NCBI GenBank assembly: GCA_041655595.1
Contig: JBBAFB010000044.1
Location: forward strand, 1-15,513
DNA length: 15,513 nucleotides
Reading direction: 5' to 3'
Source of the DNA: JBBAFB01 sp041655595
GTDB taxonomy: Bacteria > Bacillota > DULZ01
A program made the translations under genes and the position numbers. A model generated the notes under the pieces. It did no database searches, was not told the DNA's origin, and saw nothing but the letters and a program-made list of their open reading frames with translations. Each line of letters begins with the position of its first letter. Within the stretch, counting starts at the first letter, position 1. Below, piece after piece: positions 6,488 through 13,866 of this stretch.

Positions 6488-7285
6488 ATGGTACAACACA
6501 ATCATTCAAGGTTTTTATACCTTATCAAAGGAAAAAGCAAACGAGCAAACGTAAACTGTGGGACAAAACTCCTGTCCCCATGTCCCAGTGTGGCACTTCT
6601 AATAGTGGGCTTATTGCTGCTGAGTGCGTGTGCAAAGCAAACGGTCAATGTAGTTATACCGTCTCAGGCGGAGAATGGATCTGTTTCGTTCCAGTCTGCC
6701 GAACCTATCACGCCATTGGATGCAGAAATGTTATCTGCGTATAAAGCTGTGCTGCAAAACAATTTTAAATTTTTCAACACCGATGAAAACAAATACATGG
6801 ACATAAACCAATTTGCTGATTCATTTAATAGTGCTACAGGCACCGCTTTAAAATTTATAGAGTTTGCGTTTGTTGACCTGGACAACGATGGTACTCCGGA
6901 AGTGATACTTTGGGAGCAAGTAAGCGGTAATGATTATGGGTTCGAGGTCTTAAGTTATCAAGACAAAATAGTTTACGGTTACACTTTTTATTATAGGGGT
7001 TTTAATCAATTAAAAGCCGATGGGACATTTTATTTTTCTAGTGCAGCATCGGACGGTGGGTTCGGGACAGTGAAATTCTCTAAAAACACCTACTCAATTG
7101 ATAAGGTAACCTATAGCCAATCACATGTTTCCAACGGTAATCCCACCGTTTTATATTTTGTCAACCGCAAGAGTGCCACAAGAGGTGAATTCGACTTGGT
7201 TATTAGGAAGCAGGATGAAAAGCCGGATGCCACTTGGTACGATTTTACCGATGAAAATATAGAAACTGTGTTTTTTGATGCCTAA
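6488..7285 (+). CDS. Lipoprotein with DxDxDG calcium-loop-like motif
   Basis: 265 residues from ATG 6488, preceded by AAGGTGAT (6476-6483). The signal region is unusually long: about 34 residues come before the hydrophobic stretch VALLIVGLLLLSAC, whose Cys48 is the likely lipidation site. A shorter start at GTG 6590 would lack the usual positive residues and has no ribosome binding site, so I keep the long form. The mature part holds FVDLDNDGTPEVIL at about 128-141, the D-x-D-x-D-G-x-x-E loop often seen in extracellular calcium-binding or FG-GAP-like repeats of clostridial lipoproteins. The C-terminal half (beta-rich, aromatic) is unrecognised. The gene starts a close-packed group (42-base gap to the stalk gene). 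Its N-terminal coding part carries an inverted repeat (6559-6587), described separately. Confidence 0.75.
   Translation: MVQHNHSRFLYLIKGKSKRANVNCGTKLLSPCPSVALLIVGLLLLSACAKQTVNVVIPSQAENGSVSFQSAEPITPLDAEMLSAYKAVLQNNFKFFNTDENKYMDINQFADSFNSATGTALKFIEFAFVDLDNDGTPEVILWEQVSGNDYGFEVLSYQDKIVYGYTFYYRGFNQLKADGTFYFSSAASDGGFGTVKFSKNTYSIDKVTYSQSHVSNGNPTVLYFVNRKSATRGEFDLVIRKQDEKPDATWYDFTDENIETVFFDA
6559..6587. repeat. Short inverted repeat inside the lipoprotein signal region
   Basis: TGGGACA at 6559-6565 pairs with TGTCCCA at 6581-6587 across a 15-base loop; an inner TGTCCC at 6573-6578 can pair with the same left arm. The sequence encodes an odd NCGTKLLSPCPS stretch ahead of the hydrophobic core. This could be a small inserted repeat that lengthened the signal peptide, or chance. 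Confidence 0.4.
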
Positions 7286-7327
7286 TAAGCATTTGGAGAA
7301 GGGAATTAAAAAAAGGAGGCAATTAAA

Positions 7328-8869
7328 GTGAAAAGGTTATCGTTTATAATTGTTACGGTAGTAATGGTGATGATTCTCTACCCAGTTATGGCTACTTATC
7401 CTGCCAAAGCAGAAACAAGCGGGGCCATTAATATCTTTTTTGACGGGAACAAATTAAAAACCGACGTAGAGCCTTTAGTTGAAAACGGAAGGGTTTTAAT
7501 ACCCTTAAGGGCCATCTCGGAGGAAATGGGTTTTAGGGTGGATTGGAGCCCCAGTGCACAAGTTGCCTATGTGTTTGGTGAACACGATGCTATTCAAGTT
7601 GCGGTTGGCGGGAAGATAGCATATATAAATGATCAGCCCGTTGAATTGGATGTGGTTGCAGGTTCCGTAAATGGAAGAGTGATGCTGCCAATCAGATTTG
7701 TGGCCGAGGCCCTAGGACTGGAAATAAACTGGGTGCAAAAAAATAGTTACATAGAAATCAAAGATAAACAGCGTTATTTTGATCAAATACAATCCCTGCT
7801 AATCCAAGGTGATTTAGCCGGGGCTCGCAGGGTTGCCCTTTTAGCTCCAAAGAAAAATATCCAGTATGATTTAGAAACGGGATTGCCTGAACTGGACAAA
7901 CCTGCTACCTATTATTTCCCGGAGGGTGAATGCCTTAGATACTATGTACAAACCCAAGACCAGCTGATCTATTTTAGCGAAGTTAACGGAATTTTTGTTG
8001 TTCAATGGCAGACAAGTCTCGGTGGAAATTTAATGGGTAAACCGGCAAGCACCCTTACTAAATATTTAGCTACACTCTCTAAGGGCTACACCGATGAGCA
8101 AGGAATTAGGCCATTGGTAACTGAATCCCTTAGCTACTTTGAATACATTCCGGAGAAAGATTTATTAAACTTGGGGCAGATCAGCCCGGAGGGCAGTCGT
8201 CAACTCCTTGATTCCGTGGACTGGCAAGAAGACCAGGGTCCTCCTATTGTGGAAATTCCAAGTGAGGAAATTTCTAAGCGATACATTAATCTTATGGAGG
8301 GATCTAAACGGCCGACTGATTCGGCATACCTTTTTAGTAGTGATGTGCCTCGGATGGAATTAACCGAAGCAGAACGAGCAGAGATAGAAAAAGATTGGCA
8401 GGAAAATAATTTTTATAATTATGAGGAAATGAAGGACATCAACAGGGACTTTATTTCCTATCCCTTGCGTGTGGTTTATATGAGGAATGCAGAAGGCCCA
8501 CCGGATCTTTCTGAGCTGGAACCAAGATTTGTGGAGGAATATGAAAATGCCCTCAGTCATTTTACTGAGGAAATAAGAAAGAGCTCCGGCTGGTATGATT
8601 TTTTAGCTATGGGTCATTACTACGATCCATCTTTTAGTGTGCTTAGGGCAAAATCAACTGAAAACCAAATTGACGCCACGCTAGTGGGGCATCGTTTCCA
8701 TTTTGGCTTTGTCCCGGTAATTTTGGAGGTAGAAATGGTTAAAGAAGGGGACAAGTGGGTATTTACCGGCATGGAAAATGTAAGACCATTTGATACAATT
8801 GCGGAATTACAGGTAGCGGACAGGGAATTATATGAACAGCTCGTAAGGATTCTTAACTACCGACGTTAA
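7328..8869 (+). CDS. Secreted stalk-domain protein with unknown C-terminal domain (intact paralogue)
   Basis: 513 residues with a GTG start at 7328, eight bases after AGGAGG (7314-7319). Residues 1-28 are a signal peptide with likely cleavage after AKA. Residues about 33-146 hold two copper-amine-oxidase N1 stalk halves (NGRVLIPLRAISEEM, NGRVMLPIRFVAEALGLEINW). The remaining about 365 residues match no family I know; they are acidic, rich in aromatic residues and have no further membrane span. Residues 417-513 are the part duplicated at 1-291, including the sequence MGHYYDPSFSVLRAKSTENQ, which is nearly unchanged between copies and thus probably functionally important. It lies 42 bases after the lipoprotein and 47 before the hydrolase, which suggests co-transcription. 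It is likely displayed on the cell surface; its role is unknown. Confidence 0.8.
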   Translation: MKRLSFIIVTVVMVMILYPVMATYPAKAETSGAINIFFDGNKLKTDVEPLVENGRVLIPLRAISEEMGFRVDWSPSAQVAYVFGEHDAIQVAVGGKIAYINDQPVELDVVAGSVNGRVMLPIRFVAEALGLEINWVQKNSYIEIKDKQRYFDQIQSLLIQGDLAGARRVALLAPKKNIQYDLETGLPELDKPATYYFPEGECLRYYVQTQDQLIYFSEVNGIFVVQWQTSLGGNLMGKPASTLTKYLATLSKGYTDEQGIRPLVTESLSYFEYIPEKDLLNLGQISPEGSRQLLDSVDWQEDQGPPIVEIPSEEISKRYINLMEGSKRPTDSAYLFSSDVPRMELTEAERAEIEKDWQENNFYNYEEMKDINRDFISYPLRVVYMRNAEGPPDLSELEPRFVEEYENALSHFTEEIRKSSGWYDFLAMGHYYDPSFSVLRAKSTENQIDATLVGHRFHFGFVPVILEVEMVKEGDKWVFTGMENVRPFDTIAELQVADRELYEQLVRILNYRR

Positions 8870-8943
8870 ATGACAGCCGGCTCTACTATAGTAATGTTCC
8901 GGGGATGGTGATTTAAATGGGAAACTACAAGACTGGTGGCCAG
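8576..8943 (+). repeat. Long direct repeat, copy 2 (matches 1-367)
   Basis: This covers the last 97 codons of the stalk gene at 7328, its intergenic gap and the first codons of the gene at 8917. It lies in the intact version of the two-gene cassette. It is a candidate for homologous recombination with copy 1, which would delete or duplicate the 8.6 kb between them. Confidence 0.8.
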
Positions 8944-10077
8944 CGGTTATGGCGGAATAGCCCCGGGAAAAGAGCATACCTATTTTGGAAGCAAAAAAAT
9001 ATTATTAACTATGTTGCCGAGGCTAATGATAGTTTTAAAGACAGGGAATTCAATGGGGTTGACAGCTTGATTTTATCACAATTGGCGTACTTGCATTATG
9101 ATGATTTTGTGCCTGGCTTGTCGGCGGATTCCAAGCCGGTCAGCATTCGCCAACTGAAAAATAAGGATGGCATAGACAGGGTGTTCCAAAGAGTACGAGG
9201 CGGTAAGAAAAACAAAAAACTTTTCGCCGCGCTCCTGGATAGTCCCAGGTTTGGGGATATGGAATTAACCTTTTACGTGAACAGTATTGATATTGAAAAG
9301 GAAAAACAGTTTTCCGCCATAACCTTTTTGCTAAATGATGAAACAGCATATATTGCCTATCGCGGCACGGATTCAACCTTTGTTGGCTGGAAGGAAGATT
9401 TTAATATGACCTTTATCAGCCCGATACCGGCACAAATAGAAGGTGTTAAATATCTTAACACTGTAGGGGAATTGATGAACAACAATATTAGGCTTGGTGG
9501 ACATTCTAAGGGGGGCAATATTGCTATCTATTCCTCTGTCAACTGTCACCCCCAATTTCAAAACAGGGTTATTAAGGTTTTTAGCCACGATAGCCCAGGG
9601 TTTAAAAAGGAGTTTTTGCAAAACCCGAGTTATTTCAATATGCAGGAGAAAATTCACAAATATTTACCCCAATCTGCTTTAGTAGGAATGCTTTCACAGG
9701 AACAAGAGGACCATGTGATCATCAAAAGCAATCGGTTTTGGATTGCCCAGCATGATCCCTATTCCTGGGTAGTCAATGACCAAGATTTTCGGTATCTTGA
9801 GACAATCAAAAATGGTGCCATGCTCTTTAACGAAATCTTAAATGAATGGATTGATTCCTTTGAGGATGAAAAAAAAGAATTATTCGTGAATACCCTTTTC
9901 CAAGTAATTTATGCCACTGAAGCCACAACAATTTATGATTTAACCAAGGATTGGCACAAAAAGGCAATCGCAAGCCTTGCAGCAATCCGAGGTATAGATA
10001 ATGAAACGAGAAAATTTGTTTTACAAGCAATCAATTTGCTGTTTGCAAAGGCAATAAAAAAGATGGCAAAAAGGTAA
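8917..10077 (+). CDS. DUF2974/Mbeg1-type alpha/beta hydrolase (putative lipase)
   Basis: 386 residues from ATG 8917, after GGGGATGGTGAT. The fold is marked by AYIAYRGTDSTFVGWKEDF (about residues 144-162), the usual lipase-3-like strand and loop, then the nucleophile elbow GGHSKGG with Ser197. The acid is probably Asp225 in FSHDSPGF and the base His279 in QHDPYSW, so a complete Ser-Asp-His triad is visible. The family, known as DUF2974 or Mbeg1-like, is a lipase-type hydrolase group in Firmicutes with poorly known substrates. There is no signal peptide, so it should act in the cytoplasm, unlike its exported neighbours. The start of this gene is also preserved next to the truncated stalk paralogue at 341-367, which shows the pair was once duplicated together. 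Confidence 0.85.
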   Translation: MGNYKTGGQRLWRNSPGKRAYLFWKQKNIINYVAEANDSFKDREFNGVDSLILSQLAYLHYDDFVPGLSADSKPVSIRQLKNKDGIDRVFQRVRGGKKNKKLFAALLDSPRFGDMELTFYVNSIDIEKEKQFSAITFLLNDETAYIAYRGTDSTFVGWKEDFNMTFISPIPAQIEGVKYLNTVGELMNNNIRLGGHSKGGNIAIYSSVNCHPQFQNRVIKVFSHDSPGFKKEFLQNPSYFNMQEKIHKYLPQSALVGMLSQEQEDHVIIKSNRFWIAQHDPYSWVVNDQDFRYLETIKNGAMLFNEILNEWIDSFEDEKKELFVNTLFQVIYATEATTIYDLTKDWHKKAIASLAAIRGIDNETRKFVLQAINLLFAKAIKKMAKR

Positions 10078-10129
10078 CCTTACTCTCGTTTTTTATATCA
10101 AGTGAATCCAACCGGAAATACTTTATGAA

Positions 10130-10151
10130 GAACATAAATAGAATTATGTTC
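10130..10151 (+). promoter_or_regulatory. Perfect 8-bp stem-loop ahead of the small membrane gene
   Basis: GAACATAA (10130-10137) pairs with TTATGTTC (10144-10151) across a six-base loop. It ends only two to three bases before the GGGGG ribosome binding site at about 10154-10158. There is no T-tract after it, so it is not a normal terminator; it might tune translation or protect the 3' end of the upstream message. Confidence 0.4.
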
Positions 10152-10166
10152 ATAGGGGGAATGTAG

Positions 10167-10538
10167 ATGATGATGATTATTAGAAGTAAGATTAAAGGGA
10201 TACAAATTGTGATGGGTATATTTCTTTTAATTATAGTCATCTTTGGAGTAAAGTATAAATATGAGCATACTTTTTCTACTGATAGGTGGATTAAGTATCC
10301 CCGTGAACGGGTGAAGATGGTTGACGACATGTTGAGAAAATATAAATTAGTGGGGCAAACGAAGGAAGCAATAGTGGAATTATTAGGACGTGAAACAGAT
10401 TCAGGTTATTTTAAAGAGGTTAACAATTCCGTTTACTACCTGGGAGATGAACGTGGATTTATCAGTATAGATAGCGAGTGGCTTGTTATAACATTTGATA
10501 ACGATCTTGCTGTTGAGGTAATAATTAAAAGGGATTAA
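10167..10538 (+). CDS. Membrane-anchored small protein with BamE-like domain
   Basis: 123 residues; three ATGs in a row start at 10167, with GGGGGA at about 10154-10159 as ribosome binding site. Residues about 10-28 form one membrane span after a basic head, so the domain faces outward. The outer part has RVKMVDDMLRKYKLVGQTKEAIVELLG, the helix pair with the M/Q-T-K-E-x-I-x-x-L-L-G turn typical of BamE/SmpA-like folds, then YYLGDERGFISIDSEWLVI and two final strands. In Firmicutes such stand-alone domains have no known partner; the BamE link is a fold-level resemblance. It lies 89 bases after the hydrolase and may be a separate unit. Confidence 0.65.
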   Translation: MMMIIRSKIKGIQIVMGIFLLIIVIFGVKYKYEHTFSTDRWIKYPRERVKMVDDMLRKYKLVGQTKEAIVELLGRETDSGYFKEVNNSVYYLGDERGFISIDSEWLVITFDNDLAVEVIIKRD

Positions 10539-11106
10539 AACTTGGAGACCTGCAAATAAAAAAACAAGTTGTCTAGTTAACTTAATTTGTACATTTCCAG
10601 GGGGAAGAAAAAAGATGAAAATGATCATGATTACTTTTTGGCTTCTATTCAGCGTGCCTGGTTAAGTATCCATTGGCTAACCGACTCTTGTTGTTGACAT
10701 GGCAATAAACTGGCTAATAAATATAATGAATTTAGAAATGAAAAAAACAGAAGGTTAATAGGTTGTTGATAGAGGCTCAGCGCATGGATTTGATACAGGA
10801 TACGCCAATCCCCTTGGTCACAGAAATTCTTGCCATCTGTCTAAAAGTGCTGATTCGATCCGCTTCTTTTTCTCAATGGGGTTTTTCCACTACATATCAC
10901 TCGATATTTTTTTGGACATTTTCGGCAAAGGGATTGTTGCATCAAGCACTGAAAAATTCCCCTCCAAACAAGGTTGAATTTAGTTGTTAATAAATAGTGC
11001 AAGGCGGTCTAAACATAAAAATGTAAGGGGGTCTTATCTGGAAACTACAAAAAATATATTAGTTTCTACATACTCCCCTATTTAAAAATAGATTGGGAGG
11101 GAATGA
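10539..11106. other. 568-base region without a convincing gene; degenerate coding traces
   Basis: At 10615-10665 a 16-codon frame MKMIMITFWLLFSVPG follows AGGGGG (10599-10604) and looks like a signal peptide cut short by TAA. From 10762 to 10977 several overlapping frames are open: plus-strand frames of 71 and 75 codons (one reads FDTGYANPLGHRNSCHLSKS, faintly like a molybdopterin oxidoreductase loop) and a minus-strand frame with stops (VLDATIPLPKMSKKISSDM, IEKKKRIESALLDRWQEFL). They cannot all be real, and I cannot choose between them. A TTGACA at 10694-10699 and TATAAT at 10722-10727 are 22 bases apart, too far for a normal promoter. The last 85 bases hold the hairpin leader of the next gene. 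Confidence 0.5.
11026..11079 (+). promoter_or_regulatory. Hairpin leader upstream of the phosphotransferase gene
   Basis: A perfect 7-bp inverted repeat GAACTA-type stem, GAAACTA (11041-11047) with TAGTTTC (11060-11066), is enclosed by a second stem, AGGGG (11026-11030) with CCCCT (11075-11079), with an internal loop between them. It ends about 16 bases before the ribosome binding site GGGAGGG (11095-11101). The position fits a 5'-UTR control element or a protein-binding site. There is no T-run, so it is not a standard terminator, and it matches no riboswitch class I know. Confidence 0.4.
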
Positions 11107-13764
11107 ATGATGGAGAAATATGTGCTGGGATTCAATGAGGTAGATAAAACATCATTGCCTTATGTTGGGGGTAAAGGGGCTAACTTAGGTGAAATGATTA
11201 AAGCTGGGTTTCCAGTGCCCCAAGGGTTTTGTGTTACAACTTTGGCTTACCGAACCTTTGTTCAACAAAGCCCCAGGATTAAGGCCTTTATTGATCAGCT
11301 AGGACACATAAAACTTAATGATCTGGAAAACATTCGTAAATTAGGGCTAAGTATTAGAGAACATCTAAAATCAATGCCCATACCCGATGACATCAGAATT
11401 GATATCTTAAGGGCTTTTCAGGCTATCGGTGAAGATAAAGCTTACGCGGTCCGATCAAGCGCAACGGCCGAGGATTTGCCAAATGCCTCTTTTGCCGGGC
11501 AACAGGATACCTATTTAAATATCCGCGGCTCCCAGCAACTATTTAAAGCAATACAAAATTGCTGGGCCTCATTATTTACAGATAGGGCGATTGTCTATAG
11601 GGCCCAAAATAATTTTGATCATGGGGGAGTGTTTCTTTCCGTCGTGGTTCAAGAAATGGTTTTTCCGGAGGTTGCTGGGATCATGTTCACGGCGGATCCC
11701 ATCACCGGCAGGCGGAAAACAATCTCTATTGACGCGAGCTTTGGTTTGGGAGAAGCGCTTGTATCCGGGCTAGTGACAGCGGATTTATATCAGGTAAGAT
11801 TACAAAATATCACAAAAAAACAGATCTCCAAAAAGAAAGCAGCTATTTATGCGCTGCCTGAGGGAGGAACAATCACAAAAGAAATCCCATCGGAAAATCA
11901 AGAGCTGCAAGCGCTGGAAGATGGCAAGATCATGGAGCTTGCTGAATTGGGACGAAAAATAGAAAATCATTATGCCGCCGAACAGGATATAGAATGGGGG
12001 TATGCAGATGGCAAATTCTATATTCTTCAAAGCCGTCCTATCACCTCCCTCTACCCTGTGCCTTATGTTTCCGATGACCAGTTTCGCGTGTTTGCTTCCT
12101 TTGGTCATATACAAGTAATGACAGATGCCATGAAGCCGCTATCAATATCACTGGTAAGTAATTTAACCAATTTTCTGAAAGAAGATGCTCCGAAGGCCAA
12201 TCCTTTTGTCTATTCAGCTGGTGGAAGGGCATTTGCGGATTTTACCGGACCTCTTTTGTTTAAACCTGCTCGGCATATGTTGTTCAAAGTCTTTAATAAT
12301 ATGGATGAATTACTGGTATCTGCTTTGAGCGAAGCAATAAAAAAGGAAGAATTCAGTAAGTTGTCCTTGTCAAGGAAGATCCTTTTTAGAACCCTAAGGA
12401 AAATGGCCCCAATAAGTATACCAACTCTGATTAGGGCTCAACGTAATTTACATTTTAGAAATCCAATTAAGGCCAGGGTTGAAGCAGATTTATTGATTAA
12501 GGAAATAGCGGAAGAAAAAGAAGCCTATATTTTTAATGTCCAAGGGGCAGAAAGAATTCACCGCATACAGCAAAGTATGGGAGAAATGCCTAAAATATTA
12601 CTGACGGTCGCCAGCTTTTGGATTGCCGGGGTGCTTGCATCAATAGGGCTTACTAAAAACTTAAAAAAACAAATAGGCGAGAAAGAAACTGCTTCTTTAC
12701 TAAGCCAATTGAACAAATATTTGCCGGGGAATATCACAACAGAGCTTGGTTTAGAGCTTGGTGACCTTGCTGATACAGCCAGAAAATATCCAGAAGTGGC
12801 GGGTTATTTAGAAAAAGCAAAAGGAAGTAGCTTTTATGAAGAACTGCTTAAGGCAAGGGGAGGGTTGGAATTTAAACGGGAGCTGGATAATTTCCTAAAA
12901 AAATATGGCATGCGTTGCACCGGAGAAATTGACATAACAAAGCCAAGGTGGAATGAAGATCCTATGCAGTTGATACCCTCTATTATCAGCAATATTCGTA
13001 CATCCTTACCCAATGAACATAGAGAAAAACAAAGGCAAGGGAAAATTGAAGCAGAACAAGCAGAGGTAGATATTCTAAGTAAATTTAGCTTAATCAAAAG
13101 AAAAAAAATATCCCGTTTGCTTAAGCTCTATCGCAATCTAATGGGTATGCGGGAGCATCACAAATTTGCATTGATAGCACTCATGGATATCTATAAGCGC
13201 GCCATTATGGAAGAAGCAAGAGCCTTTACCAAAAAAGGAATGCTACATTATATGGAAGATATATTCTTTTTAACTCTGGATGAAATCATCTCTTTAAACG
13301 AGAACAACTTTTCCGGTAACCTTCAGGAGGTTATCGAGGAAAGAAAAACGCAGCATGAGCTAAACCAAAAGCTAACGGTTCCCCGAGTTATTACTAGTGA
13401 GGGAGAAATCATTACCGGCAAAAGGCCGGGTGTGGAAGCACCGGAAGGAGCCCTAACAGGAACACCGGCCTCCGCGGGTGTAGTAGAGGGTGTCGCCAGA
13501 GTAGTTTTAAGGCTAGAGGATGCTAAACTAAACCCCGGGGAAATTTTGGTAACTGCCTTTACAGATCCGGGTTGGACACCGCTTTTTACATCGGCCATCG
13601 GTTTAGTCACTGAAGTGGGGGGGATGATGTCCCATGGATCCGTGGTTGCACGAGAATACGGTATTCCCGCAGTTGCGGGCGTAGAGAACATCACCGACGC
13701 CATCAAAGACGGCAATCGCATCCGCATAAACGGTACGGAAGGTTATGTGCAAATATTAGAGTGA
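11107..13764 (+). CDS. Rifampicin phosphotransferase-like / PEP-synthase-related dikinase
   Basis: 885 residues. The start is ATG 11107 or the next ATG 11110, both after GGGAGGG (11095-11101). Residues about 1-315 are the PPDK N-terminal ATP-grasp: GGKGANLGEM (Lys23), AVRSSATAEDLPNASFAGQQ (Arg116), GIMFTADPITG, and QDIEWGYADGKFYILQSRPIT (Glu295, Gln308, Arg310). A middle region of about 460 helical residues follows. The swivelling phosphohistidine domain ends the protein, with GGMMSHGSVVAREYGIPAV (His843). There is no C-terminal PEP/pyruvate-binding barrel, and the order ATP-grasp, helical middle, His domain with about 870 residues is that of rifampicin phosphotransferases (RPH, including Bacillus Pps), which turn ATP, rifampicin and water into AMP, phosphate and phospho-rifampicin. 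Whether this copy inactivates rifamycins is untested; another small-molecule substrate is possible. Its TGA lies inside the IS left end. Confidence 0.8.
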   Translation: MMEKYVLGFNEVDKTSLPYVGGKGANLGEMIKAGFPVPQGFCVTTLAYRTFVQQSPRIKAFIDQLGHIKLNDLENIRKLGLSIREHLKSMPIPDDIRIDILRAFQAIGEDKAYAVRSSATAEDLPNASFAGQQDTYLNIRGSQQLFKAIQNCWASLFTDRAIVYRAQNNFDHGGVFLSVVVQEMVFPEVAGIMFTADPITGRRKTISIDASFGLGEALVSGLVTADLYQVRLQNITKKQISKKKAAIYALPEGGTITKEIPSENQELQALEDGKIMELAELGRKIENHYAAEQDIEWGYADGKFYILQSRPITSLYPVPYVSDDQFRVFASFGHIQVMTDAMKPLSISLVSNLTNFLKEDAPKANPFVYSAGGRAFADFTGPLLFKPARHMLFKVFNNMDELLVSALSEAIKKEEFSKLSLSRKILFRTLRKMAPISIPTLIRAQRNLHFRNPIKARVEADLLIKEIAEEKEAYIFNVQGAERIHRIQQSMGEMPKILLTVASFWIAGVLASIGLTKNLKKQIGEKETASLLSQLNKYLPGNITTELGLELGDLADTARKYPEVAGYLEKAKGSSFYEELLKARGGLEFKRELDNFLKKYGMRCTGEIDITKPRWNEDPMQLIPSIISNIRTSLPNEHREKQRQGKIEAEQAEVDILSKFSLIKRKKISRLLKLYRNLMGMREHHKFALIALMDIYKRAIMEEARAFTKKGMLHYMEDIFFLTLDEIISLNENNFSGNLQEVIEERKTQHELNQKLTVPRVITSEGEIITGKRPGVEAPEGALTGTPASAGVVEGVARVVLRLEDAKLNPGEILVTAFTDPGWTPLFTSAIGLVTEVGGMMSHGSVVAREYGIPAVAGVENITDAIKDGNRIRINGTEGYVQILE

Positions 13765-13780
13765 CACAGGGGGACGTCAG
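13760..13780 (+). repeat. IS left terminal inverted repeat
   Basis: This is the exact reverse complement of 15450-15470. It contains the TGA stop (13762-13764) of the upstream phosphotransferase gene and the core ACAGGGGGACG, which also occurs twice at 4989-5023. Confidence 0.9.
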
Positions 13781-13793
13781 ACTGTGTGAAAAC

Positions 13794-13829
13794 TCCCTAA
13801 AGGGATTCCATAATTTAGCCAAATATGAT
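13794..13829 (+). promoter_or_regulatory. Left-end control region of the IS: palindrome and -10-like box
   Basis: A palindrome TCCCT-AA-AGGGA lies at 13794-13805 and a -10-like TATGAT at 13824-13829, about 40 bases before the transposase ATG. No good -35 hexamer is present at the normal distance; the palindrome overlaps that position, so it might be an operator or transposase site. Confidence 0.35.
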
Positions 13830-13866
13830 AGAATCTAGATATAAACTATCGAAAAAGGTGATAATT

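Noticed and set aside
10694..10727. Promoter from TTGACA and TATAAT in the 10.7 kb gap
   Set aside because: The two perfect-looking boxes are 22 bases apart, beyond the normal 16-18, and no intact gene follows closely.
13323..13727. 134-residue minus-strand frame within the phosphotransferase gene
   Set aside because: It is a shadow of the conserved phosphohistidine domain on the other strand.
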